Part shown: positions 40,890-53,619 of the stretch, one piece after another
Position numbering within the stretch: position 1 is the stretch's first letter
Layout of the letters: the number at the start of each line of letters is the position of its first letter
Assembly: GCA_025024175.1 (NCBI GenBank)
Contig: QCXZ01000041.1
Location: 38,497,786 to 38,561,785, forward strand
DNA length: 64,000 nucleotides
Direction of reading: 5' to 3'
DNA from: Rhyzopertha dominica
Lineage: Eukaryota > Arthropoda > Insecta > Coleoptera > Bostrichidae
The notes under the pieces: model-generated
Databases searched by the model: none
What the model saw: the letters and a program-made list of their open reading frames with translations, nothing else
What the model was told of the DNA's origin: nothing
Translations under genes and position numbers: made by a program

Positions 40890-41050
40890 ATAATTACGTC
40901 TATGCGATGTCGCCTGCGTCAAAACAATCTGTGGACAGCTGTTTCGGCTTATAAAGCCTCTTCAGCACAGCTATAGTCCCAACGCAGACAACACGGCATA
41001 GATATGGCTTCCTTTATATACGCCAAGGTAGGCGATGTATATGCGATAAT
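40890..41050. repeat. ~165-bp direct repeat, copy 2
   Basis: Second copy, from ATAATTACGTCTATGCG to TATATGCGATAATT. The sequence between the two copies contains GTGGATGACACC, which recurs inverted after copy 2 (41067-41092). Confidence 0.9.
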
Positions 41051-42391
41051 TGCCACTAGATGTCATGGTGTCATCCATACTGTAATTCTCGCAATTTACA
41101 CACAGTTATAAAAATCGAAAGCAAAAATGCTTTCAATAACCTGTCGGCAATACGAGTAAACCCTTATAATTCCTCAAAGGCGGCATACGGATTAACACTT
41201 AGCAGGGGGTCTGTATGCAAAGAACACTTTTAATATATGCATATTTAGATAACTTTCAAAATAAGCATTTTGCATGTTTCCCGGGCTCTAGTAATCACAA
41301 TGAAATGGAACATTCTTGCCATCACTCCGGTCGATAAAACAAACACTGTAATATAAAATTTACTATGGAATTAGAAAATAATGTAGTTTACTTTTCTTGG
41401 ATATTCAAATTTACAGAATAAACACTAGACAGTTAGGACACAAGCTTTAGAGAAAACCAATACACATATATTTACACAGATATTTACATACCACAAAGAA
41501 CCTAGGACGAAAGTTCTTTACAAAAAGAAATATATAATGTTAAATCAGCGCTAGTGAGAAATGGTTATAGCAATAAGAATATTTAATAAGTGTTCGGCTG
41601 AATCAAGTGAATTCTCAGCCAGGACAAAGTAAATTAAAGTTGAGTTGGCCTTGTGTACAAGGTCTTTCGGAAAAATTAAAGGGGACATTCAGAGAGCATG
41701 ATATTTTAGTTGTTGATAGTACGTTTAACAATTTAGATAAAATATTAAGTTCCACAAAATATAAAGTATATTTATAAAGTAAAAGTGTTTACAAAATTAC
41801 TTCTTCCTGTAGCAAGGTCAAACTAAAAGAAAAGTTGCTACGCGTTTGAAAGAACGCATACGTGCTACTAGGTTCTAACAGATGGATAAATCTTCCGTAG
41901 CTGAACATTCATATTTGACTAAACACATGATTGACTTGTATAAAACAATAATTTGATGTAGAGAAAAATGTTATCGCAAACGTCTAATAAAAGAAGCTAC
42001 ACAAATTTCTAGAAATACTAATAATTTTAATAGGGATTGTAGAAAGGCTGTTTTGTAGTTGTCTTTTATCAAGTAGTTCGTGTAGATAGGTAGTTCCGTT
42101 TTCGCTGTTTAAATTTTATCAGGTTGGCACGTTGTTTCTATGACGCCTCGCTTCCTTGGTGATTTGTTTACTTTTCAAAATTTTCTTTGAACTCGTGTCA
42201 GACGATTTTTGACGTTCTCGTCTTTGACAAAGATTACAGGCGTAATTGGGTATTTGCCATGTATTTATATTTTATTAAATTGCATATTAATAGGTAGCAT
42301 CTAATCCACAAAACAGCTGTTACAGCTTATAAATTCGAAAAAAATGGATCGTAAGGTGTATTTTTAATATTAAAAATGTAAATATTTCAAG

Positions 42392-43245
42392 GGACCGCCA
42401 AAACACAAACATCTTGGCCGTGACGTCAGGTCTCTTGTAAATGGCCGCTAGTTTACATCTGGGGTCAGCGCGTCACGCGTCAGCCTCAGCCCGTCATTTA
42501 TCAGTTTGTTGTTTGCATTAATTTTGTGACAAGCTAATTAAAATACGCCAAGAAAAAGTGAAATACTTATGAGTTATGACTTCTGAAGGAATGTTCATTG
42601 TTATGGAATTTGTGTACAGCGACGAGCGGTTCAACGCGGCGGAGATGACGAACGTAAAAGCAACAGCATAAGTGAATTTTTTATCAAATTAACGTAGCAT
42701 TGATAATTTGATCACATATTATTTGTAAACATAAAAATGTAAGAATCAAAAATGTACCCTAAACTTGACATTTATTTTAGTGATCAGAATAAATATAAAT
42801 TGTCATTTATTTTCGGGGCTCTTGCTGCTCGTTTCCGGTCTGGCTAACAGTCGAATATATGGGGAACAACGTCGTTCTTCATTATAACATTTCCCTCTAT
42901 CAACTTAAAATAATTTTTCATATCCTCTTCAAGCTATAACAAAATGGAAACTGAATGGTAAACATATATATACATATATATAACCCCAAAAAGAATAATA
43001 AAACTTACAGTAAGAATTAATATGATCTTCACAAAACAACACTTGTTTTGTTTTTCATAGATGCTTGTAAAACTACACAAACAACTTTTTGGTGCGACCT
43101 CTTACACCGTCTTTTCAATAAACACACAAAAGCTTTTCCAATACAAGACTGATACTACACCATTAAACAGCACGCTCCTCGGTAATGTTTACATGACACT
43201 TGACGTCACGAGTTGAATAACCTTGGATAGAAGCGTTTTGGCGGT
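42392..43245. mobile_element. Possible TIR element with TGACGTCA near both ends
   Basis: ACCGCCAAAAC (42392-42402) and GTTTTGGCGGT (about 43235-43245) are inverted. TGACGTCA lies just inside each (42421-42428 and 43201-43208), with the intervening bases only loosely similar. The GC-richer interior holds a 33-codon frame (42578-42670) with no known domain. Could be an old TIR element or a promoter region. Confidence 0.45.
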
Positions 43246-44024
43246 GACTCCTAAGATTCAAATTTCAGACCTGAAATTTTCTACCTACAAATATTTTTTT
43301 TGTTTTTTTAACATGGCGTACGATATATATGCACTTCAAGATCCATTTTACGTAATTTTCAAAAAAAATGATAATACCCAATTGAAACGTCCGATCAATA
43401 ATTTTTTGTCAGTATTTCATAGTGATGGCGATCCTTCCAAAAACATATTCTGTAGCTAATGTTTTATGTGCCTTATAGTTAAGTTTGTAAATTTTTATAG
43501 AAGTTGTTTTCACTTTCACTTTTATTTTGTAATAAAATACAGCCTTTTTAATTTCTGTTTAAAATGGTCCTATGTCAGTTTAGTTGAAAATCCATACAAA
43601 TTAAAGGGCGTCCGGTTTTTTAAGTCAACCACTTTTTAATCACAGGGTGCTTTATAGGTCTTGTTGGTATTTTGGTAACGACAATGGATTCCTTCTACCG
43701 TTTCGCTTATTTTAAATTTTTTTAATTAGATAATATTGACAGTCAAAAACTATCTTAAGTCACGTAATCTTCATGGTAACTGTGCTTTCAAAACTTTTGT
43801 TACTGTCCATTTACCGAAATCTGCTTCTCTCTAGAAACGTAGAAGTATATTTTCTTGCACTTGGGTGGAAAACCGATTGTTTTGAAATATAAGCATTGCG
43901 TTTTTTGCTTTTCGTTCGACATACAGGATCTAGACACGCCCTAGAATTTAAGCTATCTCGGCCGGGCAAAACAAGACCGTTTAATCAACTTTTTCCATTT
44001 AAAGTCTAGGTTCCAGGTTTTTGG

Positions 44025-44054
44025 CCGTCTGGCTTCGAGCATGGAGCCAGACGG
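44025..44054. repeat. GC-rich hairpin, 10-bp perfect arms
   Basis: CCGTCTGGCT (44025-44034) and AGCCAGACGG (44045-44054) are separated by TCGAGCATGG. The position is not tied to a gene. Confidence 0.9.
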
Positions 44055-46126
44055 GCTGAACTCACCGAACAAACTGTTTGCTGATGTGGCAAACTTCCAT
44101 AGAAATAATATTCACCTTACCTACTTGATATACGATGTTTACGAACCTGAAATATTGCCCGCGATAGATGTATGCCCAGGGCCTTTGTGGGTAACTCAAA
44201 TTTAATGGCATCAAACCTACCGGAATACATTGAGAGGAATGAAGAATGCTCGAGAATATTCTTGCGGAGTATCTGTTTATTCAACACATTCGTTTACAGT
44301 GACAGGATACAAATTCAATGGAGTAGAAATTCGGGAATCCTTGCGCGGCCGAATATCTCTGTGGTTGTGTGAACTGTAAATTGTTATATAACGTGTGTTT
44401 CCGTTTTAATTCGCCTGTACTATAATAACACTTAATAGCTAGTTTTAATAAATTCAATAAATAGTGACTAAGATTAAGGTTGACAAAAACTGTGTATATC
44501 TTAGGGACTTTTTCATTTAATTATATAAAGGAAGAAGTGAATGAGATTCATCAAAAATTTACTGTTCTATAAAATACTTTCTTAAAGATATTTCGTGCAA
44601 ATGGATTAAAAGAGAAAAGAATCCCATGATACTCACATATTTTGTTGTAGTCTGCCTACAAGGTGTAAGATAATCTACAGTAGAAAATATTTAGATACAT
44701 GTACACCATTTGTTTTGGATTTACTTCGTGGCTATAATCGACTGAAGTAGTTTTCGGCTAAAGCGTTGAATATCAGAATCATCAACTCATGTTAAGCACG
44801 CAATTTGCAAAGTTTATTTCTTTGTTCTCCACTACCACTCAATTGCTTCATCTGGACACCAGTTTTGAATACAGCGTGACATGTTAAGGCTAGCAAGCTG
44901 TACATATCCTCAGAGTCCTTAATTTATAAGAAAGCCTAGGTCATTCGTTTAGAATCTCTATTTATAGGGCAACAAATCCTGCTTGAAAAGTTTACTTTTA
45001 ATTGCCATAACAAAGAGAGGGATTGTGGAAAAGTTTCAGATCTTGAATTAATTTGTTACTGGCTTGGTCACATTCTGGTGTACTTTAATGGACATTCAAA
45101 ACTGTTTTAATGTTCAACTAAACTTCTTCTACGCTAACTAGATATAATCATAAATACTATATTTTTGAGTAATTAAAAAAGTGTATTCGTTATTAAAATT
45201 AAAAATAAACATTCATTTGTCGGATTTGTTTGGCTANGCTCAGATTATGCTACATTAAATATTTTAAGGTTTAAGTCNTCTTCCTCTATCATCATGACAA
45301 TTAGAAACAAAGAAAACACTAAATCATAACTCGTACATAGATTGCTAATTGANGAGAGAACTTGACGAGAACATCTTTAAGGCAAGTAGATTACTATTTT
45401 TAAAGTAGCGTTTAGTTGTTTTCAATACTTTAAGAACAGTAAGATATGGGGTGAAAAGCCAATAAAAGGAATTTTATGGAACGATTTTAAGACTAAAGAA
45501 CACGTCAATGGAAGGTCCATGTCCCTGAATAAAGCTTCAGGTACTCGGCGAATGATTATATGGATCAAAACAGGAAAAAAACGCCAGGAAATGCTTTCTT
45601 TAACAACTATAGCCCCCTGAAAATGGCACCAAAAAAGTCTTTTTTCCAATTATTTCAAGTGATCGTAACAAATTTATTAAAATATGAACGTAAGTGGTTT
45701 TTTGACACTGAATCAAATGATGCTATAAACATTGTGTTCCCCTTAATTATTGGGAAAACACCGTGGTGCTTATTTGTCAAGGACTACGCAATTTTTGACT
45801 TTGGTTGAAGGCTAGTGCATGGTTCAGGGAAGCCTCGTATAAAAGACACAGTTCTAAAAAAATTAATCAGGAAATTTTTGAAAAATCAAAAAGCTCTTTC
45901 TAAGCAAAAATAAATCTGGTGCAAAATTCAGTATTTAAATGTATGGGGTTATTATAAAATAGGGGAAATGTTTCAACTTATTATACATTTTTAAGACATC
46001 AAATTATGGAATATAATTGCTTGCATAATGGGTGTATCTAACAAAATAATTGTCGTGACAACTATTGATGCAAGTGTTAGCTCTCAAAATAAAACTTTCG
46101 TAAAGGTAAATTGTAACAATTTGAAC

Positions 46127-46690
46127 ATGGATCTGCAAACAAGAATTAGTTTAGTACAACGTTATTATGAATGGATTACGAAAATATGTTTGAGAGCAGG
46201 GCTGTGCAAAATTAATTAGCAAACTTAAAAGAATAAGATCTGTAACTGACCTTCCGAGATCAGGAGTAGGTATTAGTGATATACAAGTTGCGGAAGTTCT
46301 TCGAGAAAATAAAAAAGCAGTTAATACTAATACGCTAGCAATCAGTGTGAATTTGTGAAAATTTTACGGAAAATCCTAAAAATCCCTATAAAGTGCAACT
46401 GCTGTTTGGATTAAAGGATGCAGATTTTGCCCTCAGGTACGATTTTTTATTACAAATATCCGCTCAGACGGAAACTGAACCTGAGTAGGATAGTACAAAA
46501 CACGGCGAACAATGTCAGATCTATTAAAGAGCAGTATTTGCAAATAAATTCTTGCAATTTACCATCAGAAATGCTAAAACTGTGGTGTAGTATACAATTT
46601 GGAGGAAAAGTTGATAATTTTTACAACATGGAGGTCATATTGAGTAATTGCGGTAAACATAAATCCCATTATGTAAGCAACTAGATTCCA
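46127..46690 (+). pseudogene. Mariner-like transposase remnant lacking its catalytic core
   Basis: Starts MDLQTRISLVQRYYEW. Shifted frames follow with RSVTDLPRSGVGISDIQVAE (HTH linker with the SVTDLPRSG signature), VLRENKKAVNTNT, KILRKILKNPYK and DADFALRYDF. Near 46618 comes FLQHGGHIE, the usual C-terminal ending. The segment with the three catalytic acids is missing, so this is an internally deleted copy. Confidence 0.7.
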
Positions 46691-47439
46691 TTTACTTTCA
46701 GTCATTAATTTTATTTATTAAAAAGATGTTCTGACTCTATACAACACATAAGTTTTGTAGATATAAAATTTTTTGATATCCACTGGATATTTTATGTAAA
46801 AGGTTGATAGTTCGTATATGCTATCATCTGCTGTATTACTAGTGACATAAACTGCCTGTAAAAGACTTTCTACGTTTTGGCCATTTTATACCAGTGGTAC
46901 TGTATTTTGCTGAAATACGAAAACATCTTTTTTAAGAGCGTAATTGCCAATTACAAGCTTCTGCCACGATTAGAAAACACGAACAAAAATTGAGTACACA
47001 CCTACAATAGGTTTTAGAAGAAACTGGAAGAGCATGTTTTTATAATCAGTTGGTAGCTCTGATGTTAAATATACTATGGACTGTTCACAGTAATCCGGAA
47101 AACTGGAAGCTTAAATAAATTACGACTCTGGAGGTTTAGTTAAAAATTTATTGTAAATTTTAGGTGCAATTTTGATTACCTCTAAACATTTAGAAGCGTA
47201 TATCCAAAAATACTTGCCTTCTCTGAAGATACTAACTCTATTAGCTTTGAAAAGTTACATTGGGCTAACGATCCAAATCTATATTTTCTATGGTAGATTT
47301 TCTTACGCGTTCATTATTGCTTCTTATACCTATAAATACACATACGGTTAATCGAATAAATTAATAATAGGAACTTCTCAAGTACAACTAAAGCAAGATA
47401 AATAGTCAGTCATCAGTTTTTCACACACGGTCACCTCTC

Positions 47440-47780
47440 GCATCCACAACCAATTAAAACACCCAACTGCAAGTCTCGTGGGCAGAGCCATGTGCAGAAA
47501 ACGCTGTCGGTGTAATTACACCTTTTTTTTCTTGCTGCTCGATTTCGACCACTACAAGTGGGCTGCCCAATAATAAAACTATAAATAGAAATCAACATCG
47601 GCTAATGAGTCTTACCCACTCGTACGTAGGACTACGGCGCCGGTTAATGTTTGTATACTTATACTAATGTAGTCTTTCGCGATTACGAACGACAAGCGAC
47701 GTCGCCTACCACGTCTAGCTTAACCGGTCGCAAAGATTTTGATGGACCGGCCGACCGGACCTGATTGCAACTTCCTGGTG
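47440..47780. other. GC-richer unassigned stretch
   Basis: The local base composition changes, with CpG-containing words such as CGACGTCG and CCGGCCGACCGG. No coding frame, splice pattern or repeat partner was recognised. A regulatory island or an old insertion is possible. Confidence 0.3.
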
Positions 47781-50118
47781 GAGCACCTGAAGGTTTTTCT
47801 TTTATTTCCTAAACTGTAAGTTTATAGGGAGAAACGTGTAAATCCACAGAATCAAGGACAAATTAAAATAAAAAGGCGTCAATTTGAAGACAAGAAAGTA
47901 GTTAAAAGCTTATAGATATGAATTACATGGTGTACTGTGCCACGCGAGAAATTGAAAAAACTTGAAATTTCAACTGCTGAACTTGAAATTTCAACTTTAT
48001 TTTGTGGAAACTCGAATTTTTATCCTGAAAAACGTAAAGAGTGGCTCAGCACGATTTATCCTAGAATATCTTGGTTTTAAAAGTTACTACATGTTATAAT
48101 ATGAAGGTAAGCAGAATGTCTAAAACGAGTATAACTATTTATGGACCAAATTTGGAATAAAACAGCATACAATAAAAAAAATTCAAATAATTTCATTATG
48201 TACAGGTATTTGCACAACATCTGCATTAACGATAATTTAGGATGTAATTTAGATACAAGTTTGAATATTTCTTACTCAGTAGTAGGTAACCTAAAAGCAC
48301 TAAGACTGATACGTGTTAAAAACGGGTATTTCGTAAGGCATGTAGATTTTCGGTAGTTTAAAAGTGCTGATTCGTTCTAATTGTTAGGAAACTTAGATTC
48401 ATCTGTTCAATTTCTTTTTAAAGGAACTGAGTGACTGTCAATGATCTAAATTCGCAAAAAGCGGATATTCCCAGAGGGTCTAAATACCTGCACGTTCTGG
48501 AAAAACATTCTTTGAAACAATGAAGCAAAAATTCCTATTTTTTTGCGCGCAGTTTATCATCATCAGTTTTGTTTGATTCTTCTTATGGTTGCCATATGAG
48601 AAAATGGGTACTAAAAATACAAAAAAAAAACTGTTTAACATAATAAAATGCGGTAAGATCTAGTAGTCGTTGAAAATAAATGCAACAACTACGATTACTT
48701 TTATAATGTCTCGACTTTCTCCATCAGTTCATATTTTGGAAACAAGATGGTTGCTATATCTGTCAAGAATAGCTATTGACACACTTCTAAAGCACCGCGC
48801 TTTAGAATTGCGTTTTTTTGCAATGTGCATCTATCTAAAGTTATGGCAATTGTTTTCAACGACAGTTTTCTATGGTTTTTAATATTTTGTTGTACAAAAA
48901 CAGACCAAATGTGGTTATAATTTTTATCAGAAAAAATTGTTTACTCATTAGCGCTATTTTTCATATGGCGCTCTGAAGAAGTAAATTACTGCAATTTTTA
49001 ATACTTCTTTCGAAACCTCTTTTAAAATATCTAACTAACGAACACTAAACTTACAATTTTGCCTTAATTTAACCTCGTTAAATCTCTTACCGGTCACAAT
49101 ATATCAAAGTGGAAAATAAAAAATGAGGGTAAGCTAACTAAGTAAAGTTAGGTAAAATCCTGAGGGTACATTGGTACATTGAGAAGTCTCGACGATTGAT
49201 TAAAAGAAATGAACAGTTACATGTTTTTTTTTGTCTTAGTTATTCTAGAAAGCATAAAATATTCTGTTTTCTTATAAATGCCAAACTGAACACGTATAGT
49301 CATAAAATAAATGAAGTGCATTAATTTTATATTATAATAGTATCACAGACTTATGTTTATTATTTATTTAAAATTATTAAAATATATGTATACGAGTAGC
49401 CACATTAAAGAAAGGCACGTTACTATATTCTTTATACTTGGTGGTAGAATCAGTGGTAAAGCTAGCAGTTAGAAAGCATGATTTGTTAACTAAATCTTAT
49501 ACAGTGCGTCCATAAAATGAGTAATAGCGAGCTTATAATGATTAATCGATCAAAATTTTACGTTCAATTGTTTTTTAGTTAAACCATCGACAGTTTTTTT
49601 TAAATAGTCACACCCACCTTTTAGCGAGTGTTAGCATAATTACCATTTGAGTGGATCCCCAGCTTATGTTGATAATTAAACCCTAACCTAATCTTATAAT
49701 TGTTTGGATCCTCTAGAGGTCTGAGGTATTCATTAGTGCGAAATGGGTTTATAGTTTATGTAAATGGGCCTTTTTTGAAATGTGTTCTGTTTACATATTT
49801 TCAGGATAGTGTCCGACTTTTTTTTATTTAAATAGAACGTACATTTTCTCTGCAATTCTATTACGATAAAAAAATAAAAAAGGAGGTGTAATTGTCTCAA
49901 AAAGGACATTTTTAAGACGTATCATGAACTTAATGAAAACGAAAGAAAATACAGAAATATAGTGTTCCATATAAAATGCACACTCGGGAAATTTAAATAT
50001 TGGTAACTGCTAGTGAACTCTAGAAGTAGAAATACTGTTACTACAAGAAAAGCTATTAGAAATTTATTATTAAAATTAGAATTGTAACTTCAGTGTTGCA
50101 TATGAAAGGGAGCAGTAG

Positions 50119-50265
50119 AATGCCCAGCTACGTCTCTGGATTTAATCCAGTGGACTTTTTCTTATAGGAACAATAAAAGACAAAGTTGTTGTAGTAGCAC
50201 CTGGTACTATTAGAAACATTCGGGACCAATTAATCTGTTTGATATCGTCAGAATGTAAGTTGTGA
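50119..50265 (+). pseudogene. Mariner-like transposase C-terminal fragment
   Basis: Across two frames it reads a decayed SxDLxxxDFF block (the catalytic region of mariner-like enzymes), then GTIKDKVVVVAPGTIRNIRD. The more 5' part (49860-50118) may be related but is too decayed to assign. Confidence 0.55.
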
Positions 50266-52365
50266 CCAAGTTGAGAATTTCTGTCTAGTTTTTTTTTTGT
50301 TTTTTAAAGCTATGTTTGTATTTGCTTTTATTTTCATAATAATATTGTTAAACTAGCGGCTTAGTCGTTTTCTTTCTGTCTACGAAGCCATTTCGTCATA
50401 TTTGTAGACGGTTTTTTGAAAATTTCTATGTTGTTTTATTTATCATTGTACAGTGTTAAAAATTAGATTTTAAAAAAATAATAGTAGCGTTATAATGTCT
50501 TCAACAATCACTAATGCTTAAATGTCGGATTACTAAATAAGCTGATATTTTCTAAAGTGTAAGTCAGATGCACTAATACAGGGGTATTACAGTTTAATAT
50601 TCTACCTATACTTATTACCATTAAACAATCGAACGCAAAATTTTGCTTTTAACCGAAAAAAGCAACTATTAGAAAATAAAAATCGATTTGTGTAAGTTTT
50701 TGGTAAAAATCAATTAGTTTAATTCTACTCGATATTTCTGGGTTTATGAACACACTGTCAACAATAAAACACCACGTTTCATAAAGAGAACGTGAATTCA
50801 TTCTTAAGAAAAAGCGCACATATACATCACATTTGCAAAAACAGATTCAAAATTCCATCAAAATCACAATAACCTATATTTCGTCTGCCAAAAATCCCCA
50901 CTACGTTATTATAGTGAAGAAGTGTGTTCTCCTTTATACGGATTGTTGCAACATTAATTAGACGTAAGGTAAGATCTTCCTATATATTATCGTTACTCAT
51001 AAGACGCTGCAATTTCTCCTAATTTACAGGCAAAAATTTGAAAAATGGCTTCTCATCCTCTCAAGTTAGTTTAATAATTTAGTTTAATATACTATGCCCC
51101 ACACGATTACCAGACACAACACTTCCGTGCTCCGTTTTCTTCATTAAGCGTTGCATGCAGTCAGTAACCTGATCTTAGTGTTCAGCTTAGCATTTATGAA
51201 AAAGAAATCGACTCCAGCAATTTAAATGAAGTTGTCCATTACTAAATTAAACATGAAAAAGATCGCTTTCAGTTTTGTTAAGGATAATCCAGTAACAGGA
51301 AGATAAATGAAATGTCGGCGTGGCAGTGAATCGTCCTCACAATTCAATTTTAACCAATTCATTTAAATACAGCTATGTATCAATATAGGGAAACAGGAAA
51401 CAGACTCTCCATACCTATACTACACAAGGTCACTACCGCAAATGTACATGCTCAGTATGTTTCTTGTTTTAATCTTCACCTTTTCTCTGTAGATTTACAC
51501 CTATTTTTGTGTTACAGGTTTTATTGGTGTTTATAACCTAGCTATATGATGGATAGCTTCCTATGCCGTAGTAGTTCTAATAGCTATTTTTGAAATTTTT
51601 GCTACACATGTATTTAATGCCCTTTAATACTTTTAAATTACTCAGTATGTTAATTGCGAAATACGATGAATGATACTACGGTTGATTAATGATTAAATCG
51701 TTGCGCTTAATGTTTTAGTGTTATGTATCACGTATAATTGTTTTTAATACATATTTAAAGTGCCTTGAATTCGAAGAACAAATAATGCAATGAAGAATGC
51801 AGAATGTTTTCTATAAATTATAATAATAAATGATTAATGGATACCGGAAAAGTGCAAAAGACATCAAGTTTCCTTCAGTGAAGTGAATAACTAGTAAGCT
51901 CTTTATAATATTGCGTCAACTGAATTGCAAATCTAATTCACAACATAAATAACAACAAACTAGTATACATATGTACTAGCTAAAACCAGCGATTCAAGCA
52001 TTCATTAGCATCCAAAATATGAGCGTAAAAAATTCTTCTACACTTTGCATTAGACACTGCCTAATCAGTACTGCTTTATTGTAGCTGATGATGCAGTTGT
52101 AAACTTAAGTAGTACTTCACAACAAACCAATGAAATTATAATGCCAGCCTTCTTTTCGAGCGACCTTCTTGTCGTTCCACGTCCTAAATCAGTGACCCGC
52201 ACAGAAAATAAGTTAATAGCACCAGCACAATGCAGTAACGCGGCAAGAATTTAAATATAGCAAAGGTATACAACATTCAGTATAGTCTAATCGGCTACGA
52301 CCAGTAAATCGCCAATAAAATACACCGCCGTTCTACTTTTATCCCCGAAGTTCAGGGATAACGAA

Positions 52366-53148
52366 CTAATCCACGTCCGCCGGTGTACACTTGCAAGTTT
52401 TGATCCGTTGCACCCTCTTCTTTCGGAACTGAGGGGTCATGGATGGGCACCGAAGAATCACCGTGATCCACGTGTACTTGGCGGGCCTGCAGAAGCCGCA
52501 AGATTTGAAGGCTGGACCATCGAAGTATTCCTCTTCGCTCTCGTCCGAGTCCACCACCTTCCGCCTGCCGCGTTTCTTGGGGTTCTTGGGGATGTAGAAG
52601 GAGTTACACTGACCGTAACAGAACCGGTTGATGATGGTACGGGTATAGCAGCCCTCTTCCTTGACTTTCTGGACCAGAACCTCCGTCTTGCACCAGTCCT
52701 TCTTGAGGTACTCCTTCTTGGTGACGAAGAGAGCATTCTTACTCGATTTCAGCACCTTTCTGCCGGCATACCCCTGCAAATCCTGCAGTAGGTCCGTGCC
52801 TCTGTAAGGTTCGCTGTTATTGTTCCTACGAAACAACAAGTCCACGTCAATTCTTGGGTTTTCGGTTTTTGGATATGTCTCCGGCGGAATTTCGACATCT
52901 CCTTCAGGAAGCAGCTTTGGATAGTCGTATTCTGAGCTTGGAGCCTCGTAGTTGTCATCGATATTGTTCTCAATCAGATATCGGCGTTCGNTNTTTGAAA
53001 TATTCTGTTTCCTCTCTGATATCAGTCTTTCTACCTGTTTGGTGTTTATCAGATCTAATATGGAATCGGTATTCGGATGCNGTACGGCTGTAGTCGTAAC
53101 AAGGAGATAAGTGGCCGCCAAAAAAATCCGGATGCCGANAACGACCAT
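52366..53148 (-). CDS. Grem: Gremlin-like DAN-family BMP antagonist
   Basis: A secreted cystine-knot protein of 260 residues that by homology binds and blocks BMP-type TGF-beta ligands outside the cell. The start is the ATG at 53146-53148, directly after a splice acceptor (TTTTTGCAG), so a 5' UTR intron is likely; the TTG two codons upstream is not the start. Residues 1 to about 22 form a signal peptide (IRIFLAATYLLVTT). The cystine knot spans about 153-254: DWCKTEVLVQKVKEEGC, RTIINRFCYGQCNSFYIP, KSCGFCRPAKYT, LRCPSM and KTCKC, nine cysteines as in vertebrate gremlins. VTKKEYLKKDWCK is close to the vertebrate sequence. Odd: a 14-20-residue insertion (KKRGRRK, then DSDESEEEY). Ns leave a few N-terminal residues unknown. 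Confidence 0.95.
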   Translation of the reverse strand: MVVXGIRIFLAATYLLVTTTAVXHPNTDSILDLINTKQVERLISERKQNISXXERRYLIENNIDDNYEAPSSEYDYPKLLPEGDVEIPPETYPKTENPRIDVDLLFRRNNNSEPYRGTDLLQDLQGYAGRKVLKSSKNALFVTKKEYLKKDWCKTEVLVQKVKEEGCYTRTIINRFCYGQCNSFYIPKNPKKRGRRKVVDSDESEEEYFDGPAFKSCGFCRPAKYTWITVILRCPSMTPQFRKKRVQRIKTCKCTPADVD

Positions 53149-53619
53149 CTGCAAAAAGATAGGTTCAAATTAGAATTCCTCTCCAGTGAATGTATGTTGA
53201 ATGTGAACGTGATTTGTAAATAATCAAAATCTGAGTGTTAAATAAATAGTCAGTAATTTTTGTTTACATTCTCTCGCATTTCGATATGCTGTGGCGTAGA
53301 GCGGTTTATACTGGCACCTAATTGGCGAGGTGTAAAAGATAAGAATGATGTATTCTGAACACATTTCACAGTTCACTTATTCTGTTGCTTCAGTAAGGAA
53401 TCTACCTTGAAACGCATTAAGTGAAAAAAAACAAAAAAAACAACATTCAGCAACACCAATAAGACACATATTTAAAGTGTCTAAAGAACAGCTTGAAATA
53501 AGTGCTATTATTATTGTATTGGAAAGTATTCGTTAAATGATTGAGGTTTTAATATTGATGTACACTACTCGTATGTACCATCGTAGAATTTGAGAATGAA
53601 ACGATCTAGCAGGGACAAT

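Noticed and set aside
52408..52973. Overlapping ORFs of 74-127 codons in other frames of gremlin
   Set aside because: The gremlin frame has a full domain match; these have none.
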